NCBI RefSeq assembly: GCF_000161835.1 | Contig: NZ_GG697169.2 | Location: 543,852-607,851 of the forward strand | Length of the DNA: 64,000 nt | Direction of reading: 5' to 3' | DNA from: Thalassobium sp. R2A62 | Lineage (GTDB): Bacteria > Pseudomonadota > Alphaproteobacteria > Rhodobacterales > Rhodobacteraceae | Shown: positions 32,741-42,391 of the stretch, piece after piece | How positions within the stretch are numbered: position 1 is the first letter of the stretch | How the letters are laid out: each line of letters begins with the position of its first letter | Position numbers and translations under genes: made by a program | Notes under the pieces: model-generated | Database searches by the model: none | The model's input: the letters and a program-made list of their open reading frames with translations, nothing else | What the model was told of the DNA's origin: nothing

Positions 32741-33167
32741 GTGATTTCTCCGAGAAATAGAAATGTTTTATTATCAAAAAACTGTTAAATTTACCGCGAA
32801 CTATGGTCAGCAAGGTGAAAAATATCGGTGCCGTTTCTTAGGTGTTCCGAGGCGAATAGGTCACATAATTTAACAGTGATCCCATTACAGAACTCTTTTT
32901 GAACGGTCACAGCATCCGATGCTTTTGTTCATTGGCCGAAGGGCAGGTGATCTGCCCGTATTTGGTTGATAGCAATAGCCTTTTTTAAGGTAAAGGGATG
33001 AAAAAGAGCAGTAAACGGTTCTAGTCTGACCATCAAAGAATTGATCAATCCGCGTTTGGAAAACGACAAGACAACCCATGCGATTTTATTTGGCAATTGG
33101 CTCGCCGGGGCGCGAATAGCGGGAGGAATCCACCCGCGCGTCGTTGATGCGCAGGTGGGGATTCTGG
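32741..33167. other. Intergenic region between gyrA and the porin-like gene
   Basis: 427 bp, AT-rich at the porin side, which must hold the porin promoter on the minus strand. Two short hairpins are visible: GGGCA/TGCCC near 32940-32957 and a longer one around 33124-33165 just past the gyrA stop. The latter pairs an AATCC-containing arm with GGTGGATT and may help end gyrA transcription, though no U-run follows. No gene was recognised. Confidence 0.5.
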
Positions 33168-35939
33168 TTAGCTCTCTGCGCTATCGCTCGCGTCCGGGGC
33201 GGGGCCGTCTTCGCCATCATCTTGGTCGTCATCCTGTTCCGCAATCCATGCGACGGACATGACCATCTCGTTTTTGCCGGTGTCGAATACTTTGACGCCA
33301 CCTGCACTGCGCGAGCGGAAGCTGATGCCTTCTACAGGGACGCGGATCGATTGGCCCTGGTTTGTGACAAGCATGATTTGATCGTGGATATCGACAGGGA
33401 AGGACGTGACGATTTCACCACCGCGCATCGCCTTGTCCATGGCTGTTACACCCATGCCGCCACGACCACGTAGCGGATAGTCGTGTGAGGATGACAGTTT
33501 GCCGGCGCCCTGTGCCGTGATGGTCAGGATCAAGTTCTCGGCCGCTGACATCTCGGCGTAACGCTCTTGGCTCAACTGACCAGCCTCCACGGCGTCGTCG
33601 TCATCGACCTCGGCATCATCGGCCAGACCTGCCATGGCGCGGCGCATCTTGAGATAGGCTGCACGTTCGGCTGGATCAGCTTCAAAGTGGCGAATGACCG
33701 ACATGGACACGACCGTGTCGTCGCCGTTCAGTTTGATCCCGCGTACACCGGTTGAGGCGCGGCTGTTGAACACACGCACATCATTGGCACGGAAGCGGAT
33801 GGCGCGGCCCGAGTTGGTTACCAGCATGACGTCATCATCAGGCGCTGTAATGCGCACATTGATCAGCTTGGTCTCTGCGTGCTCGCCTTCAAACTTCATT
33901 GCGATTTTGCCGTTCGATTTCACATTAGTGAAATCAGACAGTGCGTTACGGCGCACAGTTCCAGCGGATGTCGCAAAGGTTACCTGAAGATCAGCCCAGT
34001 CTTTTTCATCCCGATCAATGGGTAGAATAGCCGCGACAGAGGCGCCGACAGGCATCGGTAGAATGTTGACAATGGCCTTGCCCTTGGAGGTACGAGACCC
34101 CTGCGGGAGACGCCAAGTCTTGAGCTTGTAAGCCATACCATCGGTCGTAAAGAACAACAGTTGTGTATGCGTGTTGGCAACAAAGAGCGTCGTGACGACG
34201 TCTTCTTCTTTGGTTTGCATGCCGCCGACGCCTTTGCCACCACGACGTTGCGCGCGGAAATCAGCCAGAGGCGTGCGTTTGATGTAGCCACCCGACGTCA
34301 CAGTCACGACCATATCTTCGCGTTCGATCAGGTCCTCGTCGTCCATGTCACCGGACCAATCAACGATCGCAGTGCGGCGCGGAACAGCAAACTGATCACG
34401 CACCTCATGCAGCTCGTCGCGGATGATCTGCATGATACGTTCACGGCTGCCCAGAATTTCGAGATAGTCGCGGATCTTGCCAGCCAATTCTTGCAGCTCG
34501 TCTGTGACTTCTTTCACGCCGATCTGTGTCAGACGTTGCAGACGCAGCTCGAGGATTGCGCGGGCTTGGGTTTCGGACAGGTTATAGGTGCCGTCGTCAT
34601 TGGCAGTGTGGGTCGGATCATCGATCAGTTCGATATATTCGAGGATCGATTCAGCAGGCCAGCGGCGGGTCATCAGTTTTTCACGTGCCTCGGCCGCATC
34701 TGCAGAAGAGCGGATTGTGGCGACGATTTCGTCAATGTTGGTAACGGCCACAGCGAGACCACACAGGATGTGGCTGCGTTCGCGGGCTTTGCGCAGCTCG
34801 AACGCTGTCCGGCGCGCGACGACTTCTTCGCGGAAGTCCACGAACGACGTAAGGAACCGGCGCAGGGTCAGCTGTTCTGGGCGACCACCGTTCAATGCCA
34901 GCATGTTACAACCGAAATAAGTCTGCATCGGAGTAAAGCGGAACAATTGGTTCAGCACGACCTCGGCTGTGGCATCGCGCTTCAGCTCGACCACGACGCG
35001 CACACCATTGCGGTCGGATTCGTCTTGGACGTGGCTGATGCCTTCGATCTTTTTCTCGCGAACCTGCTCGGCGATCTTTTCGATCATCGTGGCTTTGTTC
35101 ACCTGATAGGGGATCTCGTCGAGAATGATGGCAAAGCGGTCCTTGCGGATTTCCTCGACGCGGGTTTTCGCCCGTACGATCACACTGCCGCGGCCTTCGA
35201 GGTAAGCTTTGCGCGCACCGGACCGACCCAGCATGATGCCGCCCGTTGGAAAGTCAGGGCCGGGCACGTATTCAATCAAATCCTCAGAGCTGAGATCAGG
35301 GTCGTCAATCAACGCAAGGGTCGCATCGACCACTTCGCCTAGATTGTGAGGTGGAATGTTGGTGGCCATACCGACGGCAATACCGCCCGCACCATTGACC
35401 AGCATGTTTGGAAAGCGCGAGGGCAGAACCGTTGGTTCGCGGTCTTTGCCGTCATAGTTATCTTGGAAATCAACAGTGTCTTTTTCGATGTCCGCCAACA
35501 CAAAGGCTGCGGGCTTGTCCATCCGCACCTCGGTGTAACGCATCGCGGCCGCATTATCGCCGTCCATCGAGCCAAAGTTGCCCTGACCATCAAGCAGTGG
35601 CAACGACATCGAGAAATCCTGGGCCATCCGAACGAGAGCGTCGTAGATCGCGCCATCGCCGTGCGGGTGGTATTTACCCATGACGTCGCCAACAGGACGG
35701 GCAGATTTGCGGTAGGATTTGTCGTGGCTATTGCCGGTCTCGTACATCGCATAGAGGATGCGGCGGTGCACAGGTTTCAGACCATCACGCAGATCAGGGA
35801 TCGCACGGCTGACGATCACGGACATCGCGTAATCGAGGTACGACGTCTTCATTTCATCCGTGATCGAAATCTGCGGCCCGTCATAGACGTAAGGGGCTGG
35901 TGCGTTGTCGTCTTCGGGGGTGTCTGGCGTGTCGCTCAC
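33168..35939 (-). CDS. gyrA: DNA gyrase subunit A
   Basis: Breakage-reunion subunit of gyrase (923 aa). The catalytic tyrosine is Tyr135 ([10 protein letters not shown]). The quinolone-determining region reads [10 protein letters not shown]: the residue equivalent to E. coli Ser83 is Gly96, while Asp87 is kept as Asp100. The GyrA box QRRGGKGV opens the C-terminal beta-pinwheel. An acidic insert ([15 protein letters not shown]) and an acidic tail ([10 protein letters not shown]) are present. Length is slightly above the E. coli enzyme (875). Confidence 0.96.
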   Translation of the reverse strand: MSDTPDTPEDDNAPAPYVYDGPQISITDEMKTSYLDYAMSVIVSRAIPDLRDGLKPVHRRILYAMYETGNSHDKSYRKSARPVGDVMGKYHPHGDGAIYDALVRMAQDFSMSLPLLDGQGNFGSMDGDNAAAMRYTEVRMDKPAAFVLADIEKDTVDFQDNYDGKDREPTVLPSRFPNMLVNGAGGIAVGMATNIPPHNLGEVVDATLALIDDPDLSSEDLIEYVPGPDFPTGGIMLGRSGARKAYLEGRGSVIVRAKTRVEEIRKDRFAIILDEIPYQVNKATMIEKIAEQVREKKIEGISHVQDESDRNGVRVVVELKRDATAEVVLNQLFRFTPMQTYFGCNMLALNGGRPEQLTLRRFLTSFVDFREEVVARRTAFELRKARERSHILCGLAVAVTNIDEIVATIRSSADAAEAREKLMTRRWPAESILEYIELIDDPTHTANDDGTYNLSETQARAILELRLQRLTQIGVKEVTDELQELAGKIRDYLEILGSRERIMQIIRDELHEVRDQFAVPRRTAIVDWSGDMDDEDLIEREDMVVTVTSGGYIKRTPLADFRAQRRGGKGVGGMQTKEEDVVTTLFVANTHTQLLFFTTDGMAYKLKTWRLPQGSRTSKGKAIVNILPMPVGASVAAILPIDRDEKDWADLQVTFATSAGTVRRNALSDFTNVKSNGKIAMKFEGEHAETKLINVRITAPDDDVMLVTNSGRAIRFRANDVRVFNSRASTGVRGIKLNGDDTVVSMSVIRHFEADPAERAAYLKMRRAMAGLADDAEVDDDDAVEAGQLSQERYAEMSAAENLILTITAQGAGKLSSSHDYPLRGRGGMGVTAMDKAMRGGEIVTSFPVDIHDQIMLVTNQGQSIRVPVEGISFRSRSAGGVKVFDTGKNEMVMSVAWIAEQDDDQDDGEDGPAPDASDSAES

Positions 35940-35989
35940 TGTCGGGCTCGTCCTGTTGCTTTTCGCAATATATTGTACAGCCCAAAGGT

Positions 35990-36025
35990 ATCACCCCGCG
36001 CATATGGTGGGAAGCGCGGAGTGAT
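35990..36025. repeat. Inverted repeat between ocd and gyrA
   Basis: Imperfect stem ATCAC-C-CCGCGC against GCGCGG-A-GTGAT (one mismatch, 12-base loop), about 75-110 bases after the ocd stop. No T-run follows, so a terminator call is weak. Confidence 0.5.
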
Positions 36026-36099
36026 CCAAATAGGCGGCAGATGCCGCATTTTGTTGATTTATTTGCCTAGCGGCCTCCAGAAGGGGGGCTGTGACGCTG

Positions 36100-37173
36100 T
36101 TATGAGGCGCGTTGGAGCATTCCGAACAGGTCGCGGGGGTCATCAGGGTCGGCCAGCATGTCGAGATTCTGATAGAGCCCTGTGTCTTGCAGCTGATCGC
36201 GGACGTAGTTCAGCGCCGAGAAATCCTCGATTGCAAAGCCGACGCTGTCAAAAAGCGTGATCTGTTTGTTGGAGGTGCGTCCCTGTTTGCGGCCCAACAT
36301 CACTTCCCACAATTCTGTGACGGCGTGGTCGTCGTCCAACTGCTGAATTTCACCCTCGATCCGTGTCTGTTCGGGGTATTCCACAAAGATATCTGATCGC
36401 AGCAGGATATCGCGGTGCAATTCCGTCTTGCCCGGGCAGTCGCCGCCGATTGCGTTGATGTGCACGCCGCTGCCGACCATGTTGTCCGTCAGAATTGTCG
36501 CGTTTTGCTTGTCTGCGGTGCAGGTCGTGATGATCTGCGCGCCTTCCATTGCCTCTTCGCCGGTATTGCATTGGGTGACGTGCAGGCCCGAAGCGGTGAG
36601 ATTAGCGGCACATTTGGCCGTAGCGGCAGGATCAATGTCATAGAGCCGAACGTGGGTGATGCCGCAGATCGTTTTCATCGCGATGGTTTGAAATTCGGAC
36701 TGAGCACCATTGCCGATCATCGCCATGGTCGTGCTGTTTTTCGGCGCGAGATACTTGGCCACGAGGGCCGACGTCGCCGCAGTCCGCAGTGCTGTAAGCA
36801 ATGTCATTTCGGACAGCATGACAGGGTATCCAGAATCTACATCTGCCAAAAGTCCAAATGCAGTAACGGTTTGTAGCCCTTTCTTCATGTTAGATGGGTG
36901 GCCGTTCACATACTTAAACCCGTAGGTTTCACCGTCTGATGTTGGCATGAGTTCGATCACGCCTTCTTTGGAGTGGCTGGGCACGCGCGGGGTTTTGTCA
37001 AAGCTCTCCCAGCGTTTGAAATCGGCCTCGATCCGGTCGGCAATGCCGGTTAGCATTGTTGGCAGGCCGATCTGATGGACGAGCTTCATCATGTTGTCGA
37101 CGCTGACAAAGGGCACCATGGCGAGGGCAGAGGCATTTGGGTTATGGGTCATAGTCTGAGCATCCTTTGTCAT
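36100..37173 (-). CDS. ocd: Ornithine cyclodeaminase
   Basis: Converts ornithine to proline with release of ammonia, using tightly bound NAD+. 357 aa. Family motifs: LMPTSDGETYGFKYVNGHP near residue 75, the Rossmann motif MIGNGAQSEFQ at about residue 150, and INAIGGDCPGKTEL. Its ATG overlaps the arginase stop by one base (TAATG), so arginine is taken to ornithine and then to proline by one transcript. Confidence 0.92.
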   Translation of the reverse strand: MTKDAQTMTHNPNASALAMVPFVSVDNMMKLVHQIGLPTMLTGIADRIEADFKRWESFDKTPRVPSHSKEGVIELMPTSDGETYGFKYVNGHPSNMKKGLQTVTAFGLLADVDSGYPVMLSEMTLLTALRTAATSALVAKYLAPKNSTTMAMIGNGAQSEFQTIAMKTICGITHVRLYDIDPAATAKCAANLTASGLHVTQCNTGEEAMEGAQIITTCTADKQNATILTDNMVGSGVHINAIGGDCPGKTELHRDILLRSDIFVEYPEQTRIEGEIQQLDDDHAVTELWEVMLGRKQGRTSNKQITLFDSVGFAIEDFSALNYVRDQLQDTGLYQNLDMLADPDDPRDLFGMLQRAS

Positions 37174-38093
37174 TATGCAGCACGGTTAGGGCGGTCAAAG
37201 ACGCGGCGACCCATCAAAGAGGCCGTCAGATCGACCATCAGGGTTGCAGTGCGTCCGCGTTCGTCGAGGAATGGGTTGAGCTCGACCAGATCCAGCGAGG
37301 TCACAAGATCGCTGTCGCTGAGCATTTCCATGATGAGGTGGGCTTCGCGCAGGGTCGCACCACCAGGAACGGTCGTGCCAACAGCAGGGGCGATGTCGGG
37401 GTCCAGGAAATCGACATCTAGCGAGACGTGTAAAAGACCGTTCGCGGCGCGAACACGCTCGAGAAATGTGGCGAGCGGTGCCTTGATGCCATTTTCGTCG
37501 ATGCTGCGCATGTCGTGCAGGGCGATATCGACGTCGGCCAAGGCGCAGTGTTCTTCTGGATCGACCGAGCGTAGGCCAATCATGCAAATGTTTTCAAAAG
37601 GCACCGGTGCGGTGACGGATGGAAAGGCATCAAACCCAGCACGTCCGGTGAAATAGCCGACAGGTGTGCCATGCAGGTTGCCACTGGCCGTGGTGTTTGG
37701 TGTATGGAAATCGCTGTGCGCGTCCAGCCATAGAACAAACAAAGGGCGTTCTTGGGTGGCGGCATATTCGGCCATGCCACTGACGGTCCCCAGCGCGAGC
37801 GCGTGATCGCCACCTAGAAAAACTGGCATTCCCTTTGGGGCTGTGTCTTGTGCGGCGCGCGACAGGCTTTGGGTCCAACCAACTGTTTTTGACAGTTGAT
37901 GAAGGTGGTCGGGGCCAGATGCGTCCACCACGTCAGGCGTCAGGTTGCCAAGATCAGTGACGTGATGGCCCAAGGCGCGCAATGCTGTGTCCAGCCCAGC
38001 TGTTCGAAAGGCATCAGGCCCCATTATGCAGCCTTGGCGCGTTTTACCACAATCAACGGGCGCGCCGATCAAAAAGAGCGATTTCGGGGTCAT
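37173..38093 (-). CDS. rocF: Arginase
   Basis: Hydrolyses arginine to ornithine and urea. The manganese ligands are in FLGGDHALALG, LWLDAHSDFHTP and SLDVDFLDPDIAP, and the C-terminal ELNP motif is present. 306 aa is typical. It heads a two-gene operon with ornithine cyclodeaminase and is divergent from an Lrp-type gene across 121 bp, which most likely controls it. Confidence 0.92.
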   Translation of the reverse strand: MTPKSLFLIGAPVDCGKTRQGCIMGPDAFRTAGLDTALRALGHHVTDLGNLTPDVVDASGPDHLHQLSKTVGWTQSLSRAAQDTAPKGMPVFLGGDHALALGTVSGMAEYAATQERPLFVLWLDAHSDFHTPNTTASGNLHGTPVGYFTGRAGFDAFPSVTAPVPFENICMIGLRSVDPEEHCALADVDIALHDMRSIDENGIKAPLATFLERVRAANGLLHVSLDVDFLDPDIAPAVGTTVPGGATLREAHLIMEMLSDSDLVTSLDLVELNPFLDERGRTATLMVDLTASLMGRRVFDRPNRAA

Positions 38094-38214
38094 GATCCAC
38101 CTCTAGGTCTGTTGTGTTATCGCGACCGTACCGTGCGTGATGGTATGGACGGGAGGGGTCAACATGCGCATATTGGTGGTATCTTATTCATATCGGACGA
38201 CTGGGGAGATCAAA

Positions 38215-38649
38215 ATGGACAATATGGATCAACGCTTGATCGCGGCACTCAAACGCGATGCGCGTGCGAGCCTATCTGAACTGGCGGATATTCTACAGGT
38301 TGGCCGTGCGACTGTACGTAGCCGGATGGCCCGTTTGGTCGAACAGGGCGAGATTGCCGGTTTTACCGTTCTGACGCGACATGACGTCAAGCCTGCAGCG
38401 GTGCGCGGGTTGATGATGTTGGGGATTCAAGGGCGCGGGGCTGAAAGGGTGAGAACAGCCTTGATGCGTATGCCGCCGGTTTCTGTCGTTCATTCCACAA
38501 ACGGCAAGTGGGATTTCATAGCCGAAATCGAGACCGATACACTGGAAGACTTTGACAGGGTGCTGTTTGAAATCCGCAGGTTGGATGGGGTAAGTCAGAG
38601 TGAGACGAATCTGTTGCTGTCAACCCGCCGTCCGGCGCGCGGCGGCTAG
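38215..38649 (+). CDS. Lrp/AsnC-family regulator
   Basis: 144 residues: N-terminal helix-turn-helix (LSELADILQVGRATVRSRMARL) and a C-terminal RAM ligand-binding domain (about residues 70-140). The start was set at ATG 38215 after GGGGAG; the frame is open upstream but has no domain there. Divergent from the arginase operon, as expected for an arginine- or ornithine-responsive activator (inference). The 3' end overlaps the convergent dsbB gene by 30 bp. Confidence 0.88.
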   Translation: MDNMDQRLIAALKRDARASLSELADILQVGRATVRSRMARLVEQGEIAGFTVLTRHDVKPAAVRGLMMLGIQGRGAERVRTALMRMPPVSVVHSTNGKWDFIAEIETDTLEDFDRVLFEIRRLDGVSQSETNLLLSTRRPARGG

Positions 38650-39069
38650 CCAGACAACTGTCAGGGCAAAGGCGGCGAGCATATTGTAGCTGGCCATCGA
38701 CAAGCCAAGAAATTGCCACGAGATTTCGTCACACATCACAACAGGGGTGATATCGGTCGACAGCAGATCGGTCCCTAGATTGCCGCCGCCTGAACAGCTG
38801 CTTGGGCCTTCCCACCACTTTTTCTCGACACCGGTGTGATAGGCCCCGATGGCACCCGTTATAAATGTCGCAAGCGCGCCGAGGTATGCAATCGCTGGGG
38901 CGCCGTAGCGGTAGCCGACCAAACCGATCAGGATCGCGGCGGCGTGCGGCCAACGTTGCCATAGGCACATTTTACAGGGCGGATAGCCGATAACTTGGAA
39001 AAAGAACGCACTGGCCAACAAGGCGGCAGAGCCAAGACCGGCTAAAAGCATGAGCTGGCGTGATGTCAT
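38620..39069 (-). CDS. dsbB: Disulfide bond formation protein DsbB
   Basis: Four-helix inner-membrane protein (149 aa) that passes electrons from DsbA to quinone. The first periplasmic redox pair is in YPPCKMCLWQRWPH; the second is Cys in PSSCSGGG together with VVMCDE. It overlaps the upstream YqaA-like gene by four bases. Confidence 0.9.
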   Translation of the reverse strand: MTSRQLMLLAGLGSAALLASAFFFQVIGYPPCKMCLWQRWPHAAAILIGLVGYRYGAPAIAYLGALATFITGAIGAYHTGVEKKWWEGPSSCSGGGNLGTDLLSTDITPVVMCDEISWQFLGLSMASYNMLAAFALTVVWLAAARRTAG

Positions 39070-39644
39070 AGAAATTTCACCGCATAGAACCCGCCGACCA
39101 ATACGACGCAGAATATCGCGAACATAAGGCCAAGACGCCTTTCGATGAAATCACGAATGGGTGCGCCGAATTTCCACAAGAGAGCCGCCACAATAAAGAA
39201 CCGCAATCCGCGGGCGACGATCGACGCCACGATAAAGACACCAAGGTTGAGGCTGGTCGCACCCGACAGGATCGTAATGACCTTGTACGGGAATGGTGTG
39301 ACGCCGGCGATCAGCACGGCCCAAGCGCCGTATTCCTGATAGCGGACTGCGAATTCGCCAAAGTATTTGTCTTTGCCGTAGAATTCGAGGACCGGCTTGC
39401 CGACCGTTTCGAACAATCCCGAGCCTATATAGTAGCCTAGCATTCCGCCGAGCACCGAACCCACCAGCGCAACACCTGCGATGACAAAGGCACGGCTGGG
39501 GCGGGCAATGATCATCGGGATCATCAGCACATCGGGCGGGATGGGAAAGACAGAGCTTTCGACAAAGGCCACGATAAAGAGGGCCCAAAGCGCATAGCGC
39601 GTTTCGGCCAAAGACAGGGTCGTTTCATATAGTCGGCGGATCAT
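39066..39644 (-). CDS. YqaA/DedA-family inner membrane protein
   Basis: 192 residues with four to five hydrophobic segments. VESSVFPIPPDVLMIP and the glycine-rich GSVLGGMLGYYIG stretch are characteristic of the SNARE-associated/DedA group, as is VLIAGVTPFPYKVITILSG. The family is linked to lipid flipping and envelope homeostasis. It is translationally coupled to dsbB. Confidence 0.85.
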   Translation of the reverse strand: MIRRLYETTLSLAETRYALWALFIVAFVESSVFPIPPDVLMIPMIIARPSRAFVIAGVALVGSVLGGMLGYYIGSGLFETVGKPVLEFYGKDKYFGEFAVRYQEYGAWAVLIAGVTPFPYKVITILSGATSLNLGVFIVASIVARGLRFFIVAALLWKFGAPIRDFIERRLGLMFAIFCVVLVGGFYAVKFL

Positions 39645-39767
39645 GTGCTGCTCGCTCTTATTCTATGTGCTCTTCTTCCACCAGCGGTGCCGGATGGTCA
39701 AGGTTGCGGTGCGCGCGGCAACAGATAGATTGGTGTCCGAATAATGAGTGCATAAAGGGGTAGGGCG

Positions 39768-40620
39768 ATGAAATGGCAGGGACGTCGCAAAAGCCGCAAT
39801 ATCGAAGACCTTCGTAGTCAGGGCCGCAAGGCTGGATCTGCAGGTGGGATCGGCGGCATCGGTCTGATCGTGATACTGGTTGCTGGATATTTTTTAGGCA
39901 TTGATGTCTCGCCCTTGCTCAACGGTCAAACGGGTGGCGGAGCCGTCACTGAGAGCGCAGGGATCACTCCACAAGATCAACAGGCCGCGGAATTTGTGTC
40001 GGTTGTCTTGGCCGATACCGAAGCAGTTTGGGCTGATATCTTTCCACAGCAAGTCGGCACGCAGTATGATCCTGCAACGTTGGTCCTGTTCAAAGGTGGC
40101 ACACAATCACCATGCGGCGGCGCCTCGGCAGCGTCTGGTCCGTTTTATTGCCCCGCAGATCGCAAGGCGTATCTGGACCTCATTCTTTGTGACGATGCAG
40201 GATAGGCTTGGGGCAGGGGGTGACTTTGCGGCGGCTTATGTTGTGGCGCACGAGATTGCCCACCACATTCAAAACGAGCTGGGTATTTTGGGCCAAGCCA
40301 ACCAAGCACGGCGCCAAGCATCGCCCGCGGAATCAAACGCGATTTCGGTTCGGATTGAATTGCAGGCCGATTGCTATTCCGGAATTTGGGCCCGCGCAGT
40401 GCAGCAAAAGTTCGGCACGCTTGAGCGTGGAGACCTAGAAGAGGCGCTGAATGCGGCCAAACAAATTGGCGACGACACGCTCCAGCGCAATGCTGGTCAG
40501 CGCGTGCAACCGCATACGTTTACGCACGGCACATCCGAGCAACGTCAGCGTTGGTTCGCAACCGGATATCAAACCGGTGACATGCGCGCCTGTGATACGT
40601 TTAGCGCCCGCCAGCTCTAG
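39768..40620 (+). pseudogene. Neutral zinc metallopeptidase (YpfJ family), frameshifted
   Basis: The first frame (39768-40205, 145 residues) starts MKWQGRRKSRNIEDLRSQG, has one membrane helix, and reaches YCPADRKAYLD, as in intact YpfJ-type proteins. After that the homologous sequence continues in another frame to 40620, with the active-site HEIAHH and ELQADCYSGIWA and the end FSARQL. The switch is at about 40175-40180; loss of two bases from an ACAC would explain it, since CTGGACACC is expected. As read, the protein lacks its catalytic half. A sequencing slip cannot be excluded. Confidence 0.85.
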
Positions 40621-40711
40621 GCCTATAAGAGCGGTCAGAAAAAACGCGAAAGGGGCGGCAAATCCCATTGACGCCCCCCGCCCGCAAGGGTAGGACCGCG
40701 CCACTGGTTCA

Positions 40712-40797
40712 GCCGATGTGGCGGAATGGTAGACGCAGGGGATTCAAAATCCCCCGATAGTGATATCGTGTCGGTTCGAGTCCGACCATCGGTACCA
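40712..40797 (+). tRNA. tRNA-Leu (anticodon CAA)
   Basis: 86 nt including an encoded CCA. Acceptor arm GCCGATG/CATCGGT, D-arm GGCGGAATGGTAGACGC, anticodon stem GGGGATT/AATCCCC with loop centre CAA, a class II variable arm, and T-arm TCGGTTCGAGTCCGA. The long variable arm and the A discriminator support leucine. Confidence 0.95.
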
Positions 40798-41161
40798 GTG
40801 CTTTCACAATCTCCTCACAATTTGGCGACTCACGAGGACCCGCGTGGTCCAATTGATTCGAGAATATGGCACTGTTGTTCTCGTTCGGGTGCCGATTTTG
40901 TCGGAAAAATAGGATTGTTCACGAGAAAAATATAAAATGTGACAACGCTAGGAAACTGATTTTACCCCACGTTAACGTTGTTCAACTGTTTCGCTATTTC
41001 CTGCATTCAATACCAGTCAGGGCGGAAATTAGTTAATTTTTCGCCAATTAGTTCACGATAAAACGCGCCAATGGCGATCCCGTTTTTGCGAATACACCAA
41101 GTGCGCGATTAATTGTTTCGGTTTCGGAAACACATCTACAGCCCTTGGTTGTGGTGACGTG
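40798..41161. other. AT-rich region without genes, between tRNA-Leu and the IS element
   Basis: 364 bp clearly richer in A+T than the neighbouring genes. It contains the palindrome ACGTTAACGT near 40972 but no convincing reading frame, repeat of the tRNA 3' end or integrase remnant. It may be a decayed insertion next to the tRNA, though nothing identifies it. Confidence 0.5.
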
Positions 41162-41163
41162 GA

Positions 41164-41179
41164 GCTTTGTTGCACAAAT
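41164..41179 (+). repeat. Left terminal inverted repeat of the IS element
   Basis: GCTTTGTTGCACAAAT, 16 of 16 bases identical to the inverted right end; similarity decays further inward. Confidence 0.9.
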
Positions 41180-41226
41180 GGGTTGATGGGATTCACTGTA
41201 TGAATCCAGCGTGATAGCTGCAGGGG

Positions 41227-42159
41227 ATGAGCAGCTGGTCCCCTACTAAATATAAGACCAAGAATTGGTCGTCTTACAATGACAGTTTGAAGCGGCGCGG
41301 ATCGTTGTCGGTCTGGTTTGATCCAGAGATGGTGTGGACGCCGCCGCCAAACGGCAAACGCGGTCGGCAACAGCAATTCAGTGACGCCGCTATTCAAACG
41401 TGTCTGACGCTCAAAGTCCTTTTTGGCATGCCGCTCCGCCAGACAACCGGGTTCGTTCAGAGCTTGCTGCAGTTGGTCGGGCTTTATTGGTCAGTGCCGG
41501 ATTTCAGCACTCTTTGCCGCCGCCAGAAAACGCTGAACGTGAGCCTGCCCTATCGTGGCGGTGCTGGCCCGTTGAATCTTCTTATCGATAGTACGGGGAT
41601 CAAGGCCGAGGGTGAAGGCGAGTGGAATGCGCGTAAGCATGGCGGCTCTAAACGCCGCATATGGCGCAAGATACACATAGGTATCGACGAAGAAACGCTG
41701 GAAGTGCGGGCAGTCGAAGTCACGGGCAGCAACATCGGGGATGCTCCCGTGCTGCCCGCACTCCTGAACCAAATCCCGCTTGATCAGGACATCGGCAGCG
41801 TCACCGCAGACGGGGCGTATGACACGCGTAAATGTCACGAGGCAATTGCCGCCCGAGGTGCCCATGTAGTGATCCCGCCACGCAAGAATGCAAAGCCCTG
41901 GAAGCCCACGAGCGCCGGAGCAATTGCCCGCAACGATGCGGTCAATGCACAACGATATCTGGGCCGCACGTTGTGGCGACACTGGAGCGGATACCATCGC
42001 AGAAGCCGCGTCGAAACCAAGATGCATTGTATGAAACTACTGGGCCAATCGTTGATGGCGAGGGACTTCGATCGCCAGGTCGCGGAAATCCAAGTCCGCA
42101 TCGCCGTCCTTAACCGCTATACGGCTCTTGGCATACCTATCACTAAGCCCGTAGGCTAA
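41227..42159 (+). CDS. IS5-family transposase
   Basis: 310-residue DDE transposase. Catalytic acidic residues are visible in LLIDSTGIK, VTADGAYDT and SRVETKMHCMK; the N-terminal DUF4096-like region starts MSSWSPTKYKTKNW. The frame is intact and fills the element, so it may be active. Confidence 0.92.
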   Translation: MSSWSPTKYKTKNWSSYNDSLKRRGSLSVWFDPEMVWTPPPNGKRGRQQQFSDAAIQTCLTLKVLFGMPLRQTTGFVQSLLQLVGLYWSVPDFSTLCRRQKTLNVSLPYRGGAGPLNLLIDSTGIKAEGEGEWNARKHGGSKRRIWRKIHIGIDEETLEVRAVEVTGSNIGDAPVLPALLNQIPLDQDIGSVTADGAYDTRKCHEAIAARGAHVVIPPRKNAKPWKPTSAGAIARNDAVNAQRYLGRTLWRHWSGYHRRSRVETKMHCMKLLGQSLMARDFDRQVAEIQVRIAVLNRYTALGIPITKPVG

Positions 42160-42196
42160 ATCCGTCTGGGGTAAGGGCAAGAACGTCCTTCACCCA

Positions 42197-42212
42197 ATTT
42201 GTGCAACAAAGC
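42197..42212 (-). repeat. Right terminal inverted repeat of the IS element
   Basis: Exact inverse of the left end, 16 bases, located 37 bp past the transposase stop. Confidence 0.9.
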
Positions 42213-42391
42213 CTGTCTAAGACTGTATCGGATAGCAGTGCAGAATATGGCAATGGCGTGCACCGCGCGACAGCGTGCTATGATTTGATTAAACTTCCTC
42301 CTACAACAGCGCTATGTTAGCGAATACATGCCACCTAACAGCTGCGTTGGGCGTGGCTCACATTATTCCTTAGCTGCGAGGGACCTCAAAA

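Larger units (their letters stand above)
41162..42214 (+). mobile_element. IS5-family insertion sequence (IS903-like ends), apparently complete
   Basis: About 1.05 kb with matching ends: GCTTTGTTGCACAAAT at 41164-41179 and its exact inverse at 42197-42212, a sequence type (GGCTTTGTTG) known from the IS903/IS5 group. It encodes one full-length transposase. No target-site duplication could be read in the flanks (GTGGTGACGTG against TGTCTAAGAC), so the exact outer base is uncertain by one or two and flank rearrangement is possible. It separates tRNA-Leu from the RTX gene. Confidence 0.88.

Noticed and set aside
34161-36260. Two long plus-strand frames opposite gyrA
   Set aside because: gyrA is unmistakable over the whole length; the plus-strand frames have no start signals or motifs.
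40798-41161. Integrated element using tRNA-Leu as attachment site
   Set aside because: No copy of the tRNA 3' end and no integrase were found downstream.
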